Shown one piece after another: positions 26,559-35,392 of a stretch of 64,000 nucleotides of DNA. Where the stretch lies: assembly GCF_016775705.1 (NCBI RefSeq), contig NZ_CP068760.1, positions 1,302,001-1,366,000 of the forward strand, given 5' to 3'. Origin of the DNA: Chryseobacterium cucumeris. Lineage in GTDB: Bacteria > Bacteroidota > Bacteroidia > Flavobacteriales > Weeksellaceae. The position numbers and the translations under genes are program-made. The notes beneath the pieces are model-generated. The model saw only the letters and a list, made by a program, of their open reading frames with translations, had not been told where the DNA came from and searched no databases. How positions within the stretch are numbered: position 1 is the first letter of the stretch; every line of letters starts with the position of its first letter.

Positions 26559-27743
26559 TTACGTATCCAAAGTATGATTCACCTCCATTTTTAATTTCAG
26601 CTTATTGATTAAAGTATCAATTCCGGTGAATGATCCATCCATTTTCTTAGCTTTTAAAAACAAATCCATTGCTTCCTGATACTCCATTTTTTTCATATGG
26701 TAAATTCCTAAATTTTTATAGGCATCAGCATTTTGCGAATCAAGCTTTAATGAATCTTCAATATCTTTACGTCCTTCTTCACAAAGGTTTAATTTAATTT
26801 TTGCCAGTCCGCGGTTATTATAGGAATATGAAAACTTTTTATCCACTGAAATAGCTTTGTTTAATAAAGGGATAGACTCTTCGTATTTTTCGAGGAGAAT
26901 TAGTGTATACCCTTTATTATTTAAAGCAAATTTGTTGTCCGGATTTATTTTTAAGGCTTTATCATAATATTCAAGAGATTCTTCCAACGATCCTGTTTCA
27001 GTAAAGGTCAATGCAAAATTCGTCCAGTCATCCGTAGTCATGGAAGAATTATTTTCTTTGAATGTAATGGCTGTCTCTTTTGCTTTTTCAAAGTTCTTAG
27101 CATTAATATGAGATACTATTGCCATCCTGTAGATATCAAGATCTTTTGATTCCTGCAGTAAACTGTCAAAGATTGATGCCGCTTCACAATACTTCTTTTC
27201 GTTAAATTTATAGATTCCTTCTGTATATTCTTTAGGCAGTTTTTTCTGACGGATAAGATTGACAATAGCTTTTCCATCGTTAAATATTAATCTTCCATCA
27301 CTCATATAAATAGGTTTGTGGCTCGGAAAAATATTGATCAAAAAATCAATTGCTGAAGAAACCATTAAGATGATGAAAAACAAAGTAAGAAATTGAGTAT
27401 TTGAAATGATTAAATAAGAGAGTAAAGCCAGTAATAATGATGCAGCCGGCCCTCCAAATACATATAAAATATGCTTATTGACAGAAAATCTTTTTTCTTC
27501 ACTTTCACAGAGTCCTCTTCCCCATTTAAGGGGATTTTTAAAAATATAAAAAGAAAAATCTTTGAAATTGATGAGAAAACTGTTATCCTTATCTCCGTAA
27601 GAACCCATAAAGACATGTACTTTCTTTCTTGTCACCAGCCAGGCGGTAACGGCATGCCCCATTTCATGAAAAAAGACTGTTAAAGGTCTGATCAATATTA
27701 AAAAGATGAAAATAAAAATTCCGGGGACACCAAAAAATTCCAT
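26559..27743 (-). CDS. M50 family metallopeptidase with C-terminal TPR repeats
   Basis: Protein of 394 residues joining an intramembrane-type zinc protease to a TPR array. The zinc motif His26-Glu27-x-x-His30 (FFHEMGHAV) sits in the first hydrophobic segment. Further membrane helices lie near residues 90-135, with an Asp-containing segment (SSAIDFLINIFPSH) that may supply the third ligand. From about residue 190 on, TPR repeats are evident (EYTEGIYKFNEKKYCEAASIF, ESLEYYDKALKINPDNKFALNNKGYTLI, ESIPLLNKAISVDKKFSYSYNNRGLA). TPRs would recruit protein partners. Related to M50 proteins annotated as M50B-like; substrate unknown. Stand-alone gene. Confidence 0.83.
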   Translation of the reverse strand: MEFFGVPGIFIFIFLILIRPLTVFFHEMGHAVTAWLVTRKKVHVFMGSYGDKDNSFLINFKDFSFYIFKNPLKWGRGLCESEEKRFSVNKHILYVFGGPAASLLLALLSYLIISNTQFLTLFFIILMVSSAIDFLINIFPSHKPIYMSDGRLIFNDGKAIVNLIRQKKLPKEYTEGIYKFNEKKYCEAASIFDSLLQESKDLDIYRMAIVSHINAKNFEKAKETAITFKENNSSMTTDDWTNFALTFTETGSLEESLEYYDKALKINPDNKFALNNKGYTLILLEKYEESIPLLNKAISVDKKFSYSYNNRGLAKIKLNLCEEGRKDIEDSLKLDSQNADAYKNLGIYHMKKMEYQEAMDLFLKAKKMDGSFTGIDTLINKLKLKMEVNHTLDT

Positions 27744-27832
27744 TAAAAAGTCTTCAATCGGTTATTAATTATCATTCTTTATCCTAATCGGATACAAATC
27801 CTGATATGATAAAGAAAACTGTTGCAATATAC

Positions 27833-28414
27833 TTATTTTTCCAATGACATTTTCCTCCTGATTTTGCTTAAAAACTCATGGGTAATTCCCAGATAGGATG
27901 CTACCTGCTGCTGGGTAATCCGTTGTTCCAATCCAGGATACTTTTCAAGGAATTCAAGATATCGTTTGTCTGCTGTTTTGCCCGTTAAGGAAAGAATTCT
28001 TCTCTGCAACGCTACCGAAGATTTCTGGTTCATGATTCTGAAAAGCTTTTCTATCTGCGGCATTGTTTTATACAGATTTTCTTTATCTTTTCTAGAAATC
28101 ATCAAAACTTCACTGTCTTCAAGGGCTTCAATATTGAGAATACTGGGAACGGTATTGATGAGGCTGTCAATATCAGTAATCCACCAGCCTTCAACCGCAA
28201 AATATAAGGTTTGCTCCAATCCGTTTTCATTGAGATAATAGATTTTAAAACACCCGTTCAGAACAAATCCTTCAAAGAAACAATAATCTCCTTCTTTGAG
28301 CACCACCTCTTTCTTTTTAAATGTTTTGCGTTCAAAAGGCTTTGCAAACTTTTGAAAATCCTCTTCTGGAAGATTGATATATTGACTGATATTTTTAAAA
28401 AGTAAATCGGACAT
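27833..28414 (-). CDS. Crp/Fnr family transcriptional regulator
   Basis: Regulator of 193 residues with an N-terminal cyclic-nucleotide-binding-like beta-roll (FKKKEVVLKEGDYCFFEGFVLNGCFKIYYL) and a C-terminal winged helix (LEQRITQQQVASYLGITHEFLSKIRRKMS). It lacks the canonical RS phosphate-binding cassette of CRP and the N-terminal Cys set of FNR, like many Bacteroidetes members with unknown ligand. The ATG at 28414 (MSDLLFKNIS) is preferred over an in-frame ATG 51 bp upstream because family members begin there. It may regulate the isochorismatase-like gene upstream, but only proximity suggests this. Confidence 0.88.
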   Translation of the reverse strand: MSDLLFKNISQYINLPEEDFQKFAKPFERKTFKKKEVVLKEGDYCFFEGFVLNGCFKIYYLNENGLEQTLYFAVEGWWITDIDSLINTVPSILNIEALEDSEVLMISRKDKENLYKTMPQIEKLFRIMNQKSSVALQRRILSLTGKTADKRYLEFLEKYPGLEQRITQQQVASYLGITHEFLSKIRRKMSLEK

Positions 28415-28775
28415 CGGATTATTTAAGCAAAATAAAGGTATCAAAATTATTGGCACCTTTATCAAATTAAGTTATGTTAAGCTGTTTTTATATTAAGCAA
28501 ATGATCTTTTTAAATAAGTTTATTAGAAATCTTCGGTATTTGCTAAATAAAAAATATTAGAAAACGCAATGGCGCCAAGATTTTTTTGAAATATCAGCAG
28601 TTTTTAAGGCGCAAGGATTTTATCTATGATAAAATTTATTAGATTCATTTTGCTGGAAATCTTCGATTTCCTTGCGTCTTAAATTAAACAATACGTATGA
28701 TAAAACTTTGCACCTTTGCGTTTACCCAACAAAAATTGAAGTTCATTGTACACGTTCCCTATCTAAAAAATAGCC
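28415..28775. other. Intergenic region carrying a MITE-like repeat
   Basis: About 360 bp with no credible gene. The right half is the palindromic repeat described at 28561-28730; the left part (28415-28560) is plain AT-rich leader of the Crp/Fnr gene. Confidence 0.6.
28561..28730. repeat. MITE-like imperfect palindromic repeat, copy A
   Basis: About 170 bp with terminal inverted similarity: the left end reads AAAACGCAATGGCGCCAAG and the right end CACCTTTGCGTTTACCCAAC. Internal words TTTTTAAGGCGCAAGGATTTTATC and TCGATTTCCTTGCGTCTTAA form a second, inner pair of arms. It aligns over most of its length with 52701-52901. No ORF lies inside, so it would be a non-autonomous element. Confidence 0.75.
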
Positions 28776-29411
28776 TTATTTTAAAAGTTCATCAGTATTT
28801 ATTACACGGGCATAAAGATTTCCAAGAGCAGAAATCCCGGCCAAAAAGGATCTTTGAACTTCTTCAGCCTTTATCACTTCCCCATTCAGTTCACGGTTTC
28901 TGGTTGCTGTAGCATCTCCGATAATGGTATTGGTAAACCCGAAATCAAAAGCAGCTCTGGTTGTAGATTCCACACAGACATCTGTCATCATTCCTGTAAT
29001 CACCAGATTTTTAATTTTCTTTGACTGAAGATAACCTAGAAGATCCGTCTCTCTGAAGCTGTTGGGAAAATGCTTAACGATAACTTTTTCATCTTCCCTC
29101 GGTAAAACCAGATGATTGATTTTAGTGCCCTCTGTACCCGGAAGGAAAAACGTTGCACCATCATTGGTAGAAATATGCTGAATGTGAATGACAGGAAGAT
29201 GATTGTTCCTGAAATATTCTAAAATTCTTCTGGTGTTTTCAGCGGCCTGTACGCTTTTTTCCAGTGTCATTTTTCCGCCCGGGAAATAATCGTTTTGTAC
29301 GTCGATAATTAATAGCGCCGTGTGTTCCGTTTTTTGTTGTTGTGCGTTCATTGTAATCATTGAAATTAATATCAGACAAGAGGTCAGAATAGTTTTAAAT
29401 TTATTTTTCAT
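28776..29411 (-). CDS. Secreted cysteine hydrolase, isochorismatase family
   Basis: Protein of 211 residues with a cleavable signal peptide (MKNKFKTILTSCLILISMITMNAQ). The isochorismatase-like fold shows the catalytic triad motifs: Asp in LLIIDVQNDYFPGG, Lys in VIVKHFPNSF, and the nucleophilic Cys in ITGMMTDVCVESTTRAAFDFG. Members hydrolyse amides such as nicotinamide, N-carbamoylsarcosine or isochorismate; export makes a cytoplasmic siderophore-pathway role unlikely. The ATG at 29411 is preferred over the one at 29480 because it begins the signal peptide. It is followed by a spacer holding the repeat copy A. Confidence 0.88.
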   Translation of the reverse strand: MKNKFKTILTSCLILISMITMNAQQQKTEHTALLIIDVQNDYFPGGKMTLEKSVQAAENTRRILEYFRNNHLPVIHIQHISTNDGATFFLPGTEGTKINHLVLPREDEKVIVKHFPNSFRETDLLGYLQSKKIKNLVITGMMTDVCVESTTRAAFDFGFTNTIIGDATATRNRELNGEVIKAEEVQRSFLAGISALGNLYARVINTDELLK

Positions 29412-29773
29412 GAGTAAAATTGTATTGGCCAAAATTACAGAGGCTTTACGTCCTGACCTTTGAACTAGTTCAAAAAACACTGTTGCTATCTAAAAACTTT
29501 AATATTGTTAATTTTTTTCATCTCTGTCCGATTAAATCAAAAATTTTATTACCTTTTTAAAGAAAAACAACTCATAAACAGTTAATATAATTTAACGGTA
29601 TCAGATTTGGATAAGCCAAAAAAATAACCTTATTTTATTCTGTCATAAGAGAAAATATTCTTAAAGTAAAAATTTTAAATACCCTTTATAAAAGCGGGAT
29701 TACCAAAATGTTTTTTGGATAAAAAAGATTTATTTAGTGTTGAATAAAACATTAAATTTGCGACATTGATATT
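29412..29773. other. Intergenic region upstream of ftsK
   Basis: About 360 bp, AT-rich, between divergent genes. The only signal recognised is TAAATTTG at 29753-29760, a perfect -7 box 13 bp before the ftsK ATG, which implies a very short leader. No ORF, repeat or structured RNA was seen. Confidence 0.5.
29753..29760 (+). promoter_or_regulatory. -7 element of ftsK
   Basis: TAAATTTG matches TAnnTTTG perfectly and lies 13 bp before the start codon. No -33 TTTG is found at standard spacing. Confidence 0.5.
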
Positions 29774-32353
29774 ATGGATAAAAAGACACAAAAAAAACCG
29801 ACTGAATCGCCTGAGAAAGGCAGAATCTTATCTAAGCCACGTATTTTTTTCGGGCTTACTTTTATACTTTTATCGGCTGTTCTTGCACTCTCATTCGTCT
29901 CTTATCTGATGAACTGGAAAGCAGATCAAAGCCAGGCCGGAACCATGCTGGACAAAAGCATAAAATCTTCCAATATCTTTGGCAAGGTAGGTGACTGGCT
30001 TGGAAATATTTTCATTTTTGAAAGTATTGGTATTGCTTCATTTATCATTGCATTTTTATTCCTTGTAGTGGGGACTCTGATCCTTAAGAAGAAAATCTTC
30101 AAACCGTGGAAAACGATCGGCCACTCTTTATTTTTCATCTGCTGGCTTCCTATTTTTATGGGGGCACTTACGAAAGGCCAGGGTGTTTTAGGCGGTGTTT
30201 ATGGATATCAGATCATGGACTATCTTAACTCTATCATCGGAGCAGTAGGTCTGTGGACGGTATTAGCTGCAAGCATTCTTCTCTATTTTATTCTTGAATT
30301 CAATCTTCGTCCAAGTTCTATCAAAGCGAAACTGGATAAAATCAATGAAAATACGATTGGAAAAGTAAAATCTATGATGCCGGACTCCAATGATGATTTC
30401 GAAGCTGATGAGGAATTGAAAGAGGAAGCAGAGGAAGCGGAAGAAGAGACGCTTTCCAGAGTTACGGTGAGTGATGTTGCCAACAAGCCCGTTACAACTC
30501 CTGTCAATACAATGAAAGAACCAGAACCTGTAAGTGCTCCGAAAGGATTTCCTGAGGTTCCGGTTTCCAACGAAATAGAAACCATTTCTACGCCCAACCA
30601 TACTTCTTTTGAAGCAGAGCCAAGAGATGTTTCTCAACAGGTAAGCTTAAACCTTTCTACCAAGCCCATTGTTCCGGTTTCAAGCCCGGAGGAAGCATTT
30701 GATATCAGACCTTCTACTCCGTCTCCGGCAGTAACCACTGCTTCGGCACAGGAAAATATTAAATTCAATGTAGAAGTGGCACAGGTGGTTGATGTTTTGG
30801 ATGATTCTGATAAAAAGTCTCAGGAACTGGTAGAAAAGCATGGTTTATATGACCACAAGCTAGATCTGGCCAACTTCCAGATGCCACCTGTAGATTTGCT
30901 GAAAGATTACGGTAATGAAGAAATTTCTATCAATAAGGAAGAATTAGAAGAAAATAAAAACAAGATTGTCGGACTTCTTAAGAATTTCAATGTTGGAATC
31001 GCAGAGATTAAAGCAACAATCGGTCCTACAGTTACGCTGTATGAAATTGTTCCTGAAGCAGGAATCAGAGTAGCAGCGATTAAAAAACTGCAGGATGATA
31101 TTGCGCTGAACCTTTCCGCATTAGGAATCAGAATTATAGCGCCAATGCCAGGAAAGGGAACAATCGGTATTGAAGTGCCAAGAAAGAATCCTACCATGGT
31201 TTCTATGCGTTCTGTTATCGCTTCCCAGAAATTCCAGAATACGGATATGGATCTTCCGGTAGTTTTCGGAAAGACCATTTCCAACGAAATCTTTATGGCT
31301 GACCTTTCAAAAATGCCTCACTTATTGATGGCAGGAGCAACAGGTCAGGGTAAGTCTGTTGGTATTAATGCTATCCTTACTTCCCTTCTTTATAAAAAAC
31401 ATCCGAGCGAACTGAAATTCGTCATGGTAGACCCTAAAAAAGTGGAACTTTCATTATATTCTAAAATTGAAAGACACTATCTGGCAAAACTACCGGATGC
31501 AGAAGAAGCCATCATCACAGACACCAATAAAGTAATCAATACACTGAACTCTCTTTGTATTGAAATGGATACCCGATATGATCTTCTGAAAAATGCTTTT
31601 TGTAAAAACTTAAAAGAGTATAATAAAAAGTTTACGGAAAGAAAATTAAATCCTGAAAACGGACATCGTTATTTACCGTATATCGTATTGGTAGTAGATG
31701 AGTTTGCAGATTTGATCATGACGGCAGGAAAAGAGGTTGAATTACCGATTGCCAGACTTGCACAGCTTGCAAGAGCCGTAGGAATCCACCTTATTGTAGC
31801 TACACAGAGACCTTCCGTTAATGTTATTACAGGTATGATCAAGGCTAACTTCCCTGCAAGAGCTGCCTTCAGGGTAATTTCCAGTGTTGACTCCAGAACC
31901 ATCCTTGATTCTCCGGGAGCAGATCAGCTGATTGGTAAAGGAGATATGCTTTATTTCAACGGAAACGAGATCCTGAGACTTCAGTGTGCTTTCGTGGATA
32001 CTCCGGAAGTGGAAAGATTGGCAGAGTTTATCGGAGAACAGAAAGGGTATTCTTCAGCATTATTACTTCCTGAATACGTATCTGAAGATTCATCAAGTAC
32101 AGTAGGTGCTTTTGACCCGAACGAAAAAGATGCTTTATTTGAAGAAGCCGCAAGAATAATCGTTTCTACCCAGCAGGGATCTACTTCAATGCTTCAGAGA
32201 CAATTGAAACTGGGCTATAACAGAGCCGGAAGAATTATGGATCAGCTGGAAGCAAGTGGTATTGTGGGAGGATTCAATGGTGCTAAAGCAAGAGAGGTTC
32301 TGATCAGTGATCTTCATTCTCTGGAACAGTTTCTTGAAGATTTAAGAAACTAA
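29774..32353 (+). CDS. ftsK: DNA translocase FtsK
   Basis: Septal DNA pump of 859 residues that segregates chromosome termini at division. Four N-terminal membrane helices span about residues 22-180. A variable acidic, Ser/Pro-rich linker runs to about residue 340. The motor domain follows, with Walker A GATGQGKSVG near residue 523, Walker B YIVLVVDEFADLI and the RPSVNVITGMIKANFPARAAFRV segment. The C-terminal gamma winged helix (FEEAARIIVSTQQGSTSMLQRQLKLGYNRAGRIMDQLE) reads KOPS-type polar sequences. Length and domain order are normal. Downstream lipoprotein, LolA-like and LptF/G-like genes give the locus an envelope theme. Confidence 0.97.
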   Translation: MDKKTQKKPTESPEKGRILSKPRIFFGLTFILLSAVLALSFVSYLMNWKADQSQAGTMLDKSIKSSNIFGKVGDWLGNIFIFESIGIASFIIAFLFLVVGTLILKKKIFKPWKTIGHSLFFICWLPIFMGALTKGQGVLGGVYGYQIMDYLNSIIGAVGLWTVLAASILLYFILEFNLRPSSIKAKLDKINENTIGKVKSMMPDSNDDFEADEELKEEAEEAEEETLSRVTVSDVANKPVTTPVNTMKEPEPVSAPKGFPEVPVSNEIETISTPNHTSFEAEPRDVSQQVSLNLSTKPIVPVSSPEEAFDIRPSTPSPAVTTASAQENIKFNVEVAQVVDVLDDSDKKSQELVEKHGLYDHKLDLANFQMPPVDLLKDYGNEEISINKEELEENKNKIVGLLKNFNVGIAEIKATIGPTVTLYEIVPEAGIRVAAIKKLQDDIALNLSALGIRIIAPMPGKGTIGIEVPRKNPTMVSMRSVIASQKFQNTDMDLPVVFGKTISNEIFMADLSKMPHLLMAGATGQGKSVGINAILTSLLYKKHPSELKFVMVDPKKVELSLYSKIERHYLAKLPDAEEAIITDTNKVINTLNSLCIEMDTRYDLLKNAFCKNLKEYNKKFTERKLNPENGHRYLPYIVLVVDEFADLIMTAGKEVELPIARLAQLARAVGIHLIVATQRPSVNVITGMIKANFPARAAFRVISSVDSRTILDSPGADQLIGKGDMLYFNGNEILRLQCAFVDTPEVERLAEFIGEQKGYSSALLLPEYVSEDSSSTVGAFDPNEKDALFEEAARIIVSTQQGSTSMLQRQLKLGYNRAGRIMDQLEASGIVGGFNGAKAREVLISDLHSLEQFLEDLRN

Positions 32354-32381
32354 TTATAAAAAATCATCAATACAAAGATTA

Positions 32382-32412
32382 ATCCCGGATACTCCTGATT
32401 GGAGACCGGGAT
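32382..32412 (+). repeat. Hairpin between ftsK and the lipoprotein gene
   Basis: ATCCCGG (32382-32388) pairs with CCGGGAT (32406-32412), and an inner CTCC pairs with GGAG. No T-run follows. It could be a weak terminator or an mRNA-processing structure. Confidence 0.5.
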
Positions 32413-32438
32413 ATAAAAAATTCACTAAAACTATTACC

Positions 32439-32900
32439 ATGAAAATTACAGTAAAACAAACTATTGCATTGAGTCTTTTAGCATGTACATTAACATTCTC
32501 TTCATGCGCCTTAAGAACTGTTCCCAGTGATTATGCTTCTGTGAAACTGGACGTTATTGATAATAACACGCTGGGAAATGGCAAAGTCCTTATTTATAAT
32601 GGTGCCGGAATTCTTCATAAAATGGATAACACGGCAAGACTCAATATCGGACTTGATGGCAAATCATTAGGACAAATCAGACCGAAAGAATATGTTATTG
32701 TTGATTTAGAGAAAGGAAAACATGAGTTTACGGTTCTTCATATAGATATGGTGAATATGAGAAGTAAACATCCGGTTGAAATCGATGAAAATACCAAAGT
32801 AATTAAAATTGAACCTACCATTACTTCCAATAAATTAACTGTCACCAATATGCTCCCTGAAAAATTTGATCAGTACATTGAAAGACCGGAGACAAGGTAA
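32439..32900 (+). CDS. Hypothetical lipoprotein
   Basis: Protein of 153 residues with a lipoprotein signal (IALSLLACTLTFSSC, acylated Cys23). The mature part is rich in beta-strands (KVLIYNGAGILHKMDNTARLNIGLDGKSLGQIRPKEYVIVDLEKGKHEFTVLHIDMVNM), a layout similar to small PEGA/DUF2846-like domains in which a ligand-free beta-sandwich caps an envelope protein; that similarity is a visual impression only. It lies 85 bp after ftsK and 145 bp before the LolA-like gene, on the same strand. Function unknown. Confidence 0.75.
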   Translation: MKITVKQTIALSLLACTLTFSSCALRTVPSDYASVKLDVIDNNTLGNGKVLIYNGAGILHKMDNTARLNIGLDGKSLGQIRPKEYVIVDLEKGKHEFTVLHIDMVNMRSKHPVEIDENTKVIKIEPTITSNKLTVTNMLPEKFDQYIERPETR

Positions 32901-33045
32901 TCTGTAAACAATATCTGCCAAACAGTATCCGGCATTGAAAGGTGGATTTTGGAACAGTTTTTGGAAGATCTGCGTAGTTAAAGGAAAAACACATCGTTTT
33001 AACCTTAAGAATTAAAGAAAATCTAACGATTATTAAATTAAGAAA

Positions 33046-33693
33046 ATGAAAAATATTATTTCAAAAGTTATATTGGGAAGTTTTGTTGTAGGTGCAGTAG
33101 GTATGGCCAACGCTCAGAAGATTGATGCAAAAGCTAAAAAGATATTGGATGATATTACAGCCAACTACAATTCTAAAAAGAATTCTTACTTCAAATTTTC
33201 TTTTGGAAGCGGCCTTAACGGACAGGTGACCAAAACAGAACCTGGTATTTATTATGTTGCCGGAGAGAAATACAAACTGAAGATCATGGATACGGAACAG
33301 ATCTTTGACGGAAATAAAATTTACAACATCAACGCCGATGATATGGAAGTTACCATTGCCAAGCCCAACGGAACCAGCACCATGTTCTCCCCTATCAACT
33401 ACCTTACAACGTATAGAAACGATTATAATGTAACATACAACGGTAAGAAAATAGTGAATGGCGTGAATGCCGATTTTATTAAACTGACTCCAGTAAAAGC
33501 CAACGGAATAAAGTATGTATACCTTTTTGTCGATTCAGCGAAAAAGCAGATGGTAAAACTGGAACAGCACGGAAACAATAAAGATGTTGCAGTAATTGCT
33601 ATTAAAGAATATAAAGAAAACCAGGAACTGGATCCTAATATGTTTGTTTTTGACAAAAATAAGTTTAAAAACTACATCGTTACAGAACTTTAA
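33046..33693 (+). CDS. LolA-like outer-membrane lipoprotein carrier
   Basis: Periplasmic protein of 215 residues with a signal peptide (KVILGSFVVGAVGMANAQ). The mature sequence follows the LolA pattern: KAKKILDDITANYNSKKNSYFKFSFGS, a central YYVAGEKYKLKIMDTEQIFDGNKIYNINADDMEVTIAKP with the DG(K)xx(Y) turn typical of the family, and SPINYLTTYRNDYNVTY. LolA shuttles lipoproteins from LolCDE to the outer membrane; Bacteroidetes often lack LolB. Its place after ftsK and before an LptF/G permease is consistent with envelope biogenesis. A strong terminator follows. Confidence 0.87.
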   Translation: MKNIISKVILGSFVVGAVGMANAQKIDAKAKKILDDITANYNSKKNSYFKFSFGSGLNGQVTKTEPGIYYVAGEKYKLKIMDTEQIFDGNKIYNINADDMEVTIAKPNGTSTMFSPINYLTTYRNDYNVTYNGKKIVNGVNADFIKLTPVKANGIKYVYLFVDSAKKQMVKLEQHGNNKDVAVIAIKEYKENQELDPNMFVFDKNKFKNYIVTEL

Positions 33694-33757
33694 AAAGCTG
33701 AAAGTGAATCCGCAACTAAGTAAATTTACTTTTATCGTTAAAAAAATAAGAAAATAT

Positions 33758-33788
33758 AAAAAGCCACAAGTAAACTTTGTGGCTTTTT
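33758..33788 (+). terminator. Terminator of the LolA-like gene
   Basis: Perfect 12-bp inverted repeat (33758-33769 / 33777-33788) with AAAAAGCCACAA arms; the right arm ends in TTTTT. Confidence 0.88.
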
Positions 33789-33791
33789 GAT

Positions 33792-33799
33792 TAATTTTG
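33792..33799 (+). promoter_or_regulatory. -7-like element directly before the LptF/G gene
   Basis: TAATTTTG is a perfect TAnnTTTG and ends only 4 bp before the ATG at 33804. If used, the mRNA would be leaderless or nearly so. No -33 TTTG at normal spacing. Confidence 0.35.
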
Positions 33800-33803
33800 G
33801 CGC

Positions 33804-35261
33804 ATGTTAAAAATACTAGACCGATATATCATAAAAACCTTCTTTGGACCGTTTTTCTTTATATTCAGCGTATTGTTTTTCATTTTTATTGTAAACATTA
33901 TCTGGGTACAGTTGGGACAGTTTATGGGAAAAGGATTAAGCTACTGGCAGATCCTCAAACTTCTTTTTTATCTTGGGGTAAACGTCATCAGTATGGTGCT
34001 TCCGCTTACCATCCTCCTGGCCAGTATTATGTCGTTCGGTGAATTTGGAGAACGGTACGAGCTTGCAGCCATGAAAGCCGCAGGAATTCCACTGACCCGT
34101 GTAATGACTCCTCTTCTTGGAATTTCAACAGCCCTTGCTATCATGTTGTTTTTCTTTTCCAACAATATTATTCCGGATTTTCAGAAAAAAGCCAAGAATA
34201 TGCTTTTTAATATTGCTCAGACCAAACCGGCCATCAACTTTACTCCGGGACAGTTTATTGATCAGATTCCCGGCTATATGGTAAAATTTGATAAAATATA
34301 CGGAGAAAACGGAGAAAATATTGAAGGGGTTTTTGTTCATAAAAAAGCCAATGCTTACGAAAACCAGCAGTCTGTTGTTGCAGAAAAAGGAAAATTTGTT
34401 CCGGCAGTCAACAAGAACTTTCTAAAGCTGGTACTGTATAACGGCTATGTATTTGAAGATGCTTTTGCCGGAAAAGGTGATAATGTAAGACTGAAACAAC
34501 CTGACCAGGCGATCAAATTCGATACACTGGTTTCCCACTTTGACATCAGCGAGATCATCAATAAAGCGATCGAAAAAGAACAGATTACGGATGACTACCG
34601 TTTCCAGACCTACAACCAGCTTGACGGAACGATTACCAAAACCAAAAAAGACAATAAACAGTTCTTTGACAATATAGGTTCGGAAGTTCTTAACCAGACC
34701 AATTCTGTGATTACCTATATGGATAAAGGGAATAAACATAAAGCTGCTCCGAAAACCCAGATCAAACTGGATACGGTAAAAGGTGAAAGAAAAATGGAAA
34801 TCATTTATAATTCCTACACCAGGCTGGACAACCTGAAATCAACACTGGAATCCAAAAAGAATGAATACAGTTCTAATGTAAAATACTTCAGTAAGGTAGT
34901 GATTTACCAGCAGAGAATTGTTGCCTATTCTGTGACCTGTATCATCTTCTTTTTGATTGGATCAAGTTTAGGTTCTATCATCAGAAAAGGAGGAATGGGG
35001 CTTCCGGTCATCATCGCTATCGTTATTTTCATCATCTTTTATGTCATGAATGTCGGGGTGGAAAATATGTCATGGAGCGGGAAAATGAATCCTTATCTTG
35101 CAGCATGGCTTCCCAACCTGATCCTTCTTCCCTTTGGAGTCTGGATGACTTATAAAGCACTTACAGATTCGCAACTGTTTGATGCAGAAAAATACAAAGC
35201 ATTGTTCAAACCTATCACCAAAAGGTTTACCAAAAGTAAGGAACATCAGAGATACCAATAA
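33804..35261 (+). CDS. LptF/LptG (YjgP/YjgQ) family permease
   Basis: Inner-membrane subunit of the lipopolysaccharide exporter, 485 residues. Three N-terminal helices (FFGPFFFIFSVLFFIFIVNIIWVQ, the LFYLGVNVISMVLPLTILLASIMSFG segment and LLGISTALAIMLFFFS) are followed by a periplasmic beta-jellyroll (residues about 140-370) and three C-terminal helices ending near LLPFGVWMTYKAL. The EYELAAMKAAGIPLTRV-like segment (ERYELAAMKAAGIPLTRV) is the coupling region to LptB. It is longer than the roughly 360-residue E. coli proteins because the periplasmic part is extended. Whether it is LptF or LptG cannot be told from sequence. Confidence 0.92.
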   Translation: MLKILDRYIIKTFFGPFFFIFSVLFFIFIVNIIWVQLGQFMGKGLSYWQILKLLFYLGVNVISMVLPLTILLASIMSFGEFGERYELAAMKAAGIPLTRVMTPLLGISTALAIMLFFFSNNIIPDFQKKAKNMLFNIAQTKPAINFTPGQFIDQIPGYMVKFDKIYGENGENIEGVFVHKKANAYENQQSVVAEKGKFVPAVNKNFLKLVLYNGYVFEDAFAGKGDNVRLKQPDQAIKFDTLVSHFDISEIINKAIEKEQITDDYRFQTYNQLDGTITKTKKDNKQFFDNIGSEVLNQTNSVITYMDKGNKHKAAPKTQIKLDTVKGERKMEIIYNSYTRLDNLKSTLESKKNEYSSNVKYFSKVVIYQQRIVAYSVTCIIFFLIGSSLGSIIRKGGMGLPVIIAIVIFIIFYVMNVGVENMSWSGKMNPYLAAWLPNLILLPFGVWMTYKALTDSQLFDAEKYKALFKPITKRFTKSKEHQRYQ

Positions 35262-35282
35262 TTCTGATTTTAAAATAAAATT

Positions 35283-35313
35283 AAAAGCTTCGGAGAAATT
35301 CCGGAGCTTTTTT
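35283..35313 (+). terminator. Terminator of the LptF/G-like gene
   Basis: Stem AAAAGCTTCGGA (35283-35294) pairs with 35299-35310 with one G-T wobble and is followed by a T-run. Confidence 0.85.
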
Positions 35314-35364
35314 GTTGATTATTATTACAATATTTAATTGATAATGATTTTGAATTTAAAAATT

Positions 35365-35372
35365 TATATTTG
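35365..35372 (+). promoter_or_regulatory. -7 element of the secreted unknown gene at 35393
   Basis: TATATTTG, a perfect TAnnTTTG, 20 bp before the ATG; the nearest TTG at an acceptable -33 distance (35338-35340) is 24 nt away. Confidence 0.5.
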
Positions 35373-35392
35373 TGGGAATTTAAAACAAAACC

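Noticed and set aside
28414-28465. Longer Crp/Fnr start at 28465
   Set aside because: The added residues are hydrophobic and unlike any family start; MSDLLFKNIS is a normal start.
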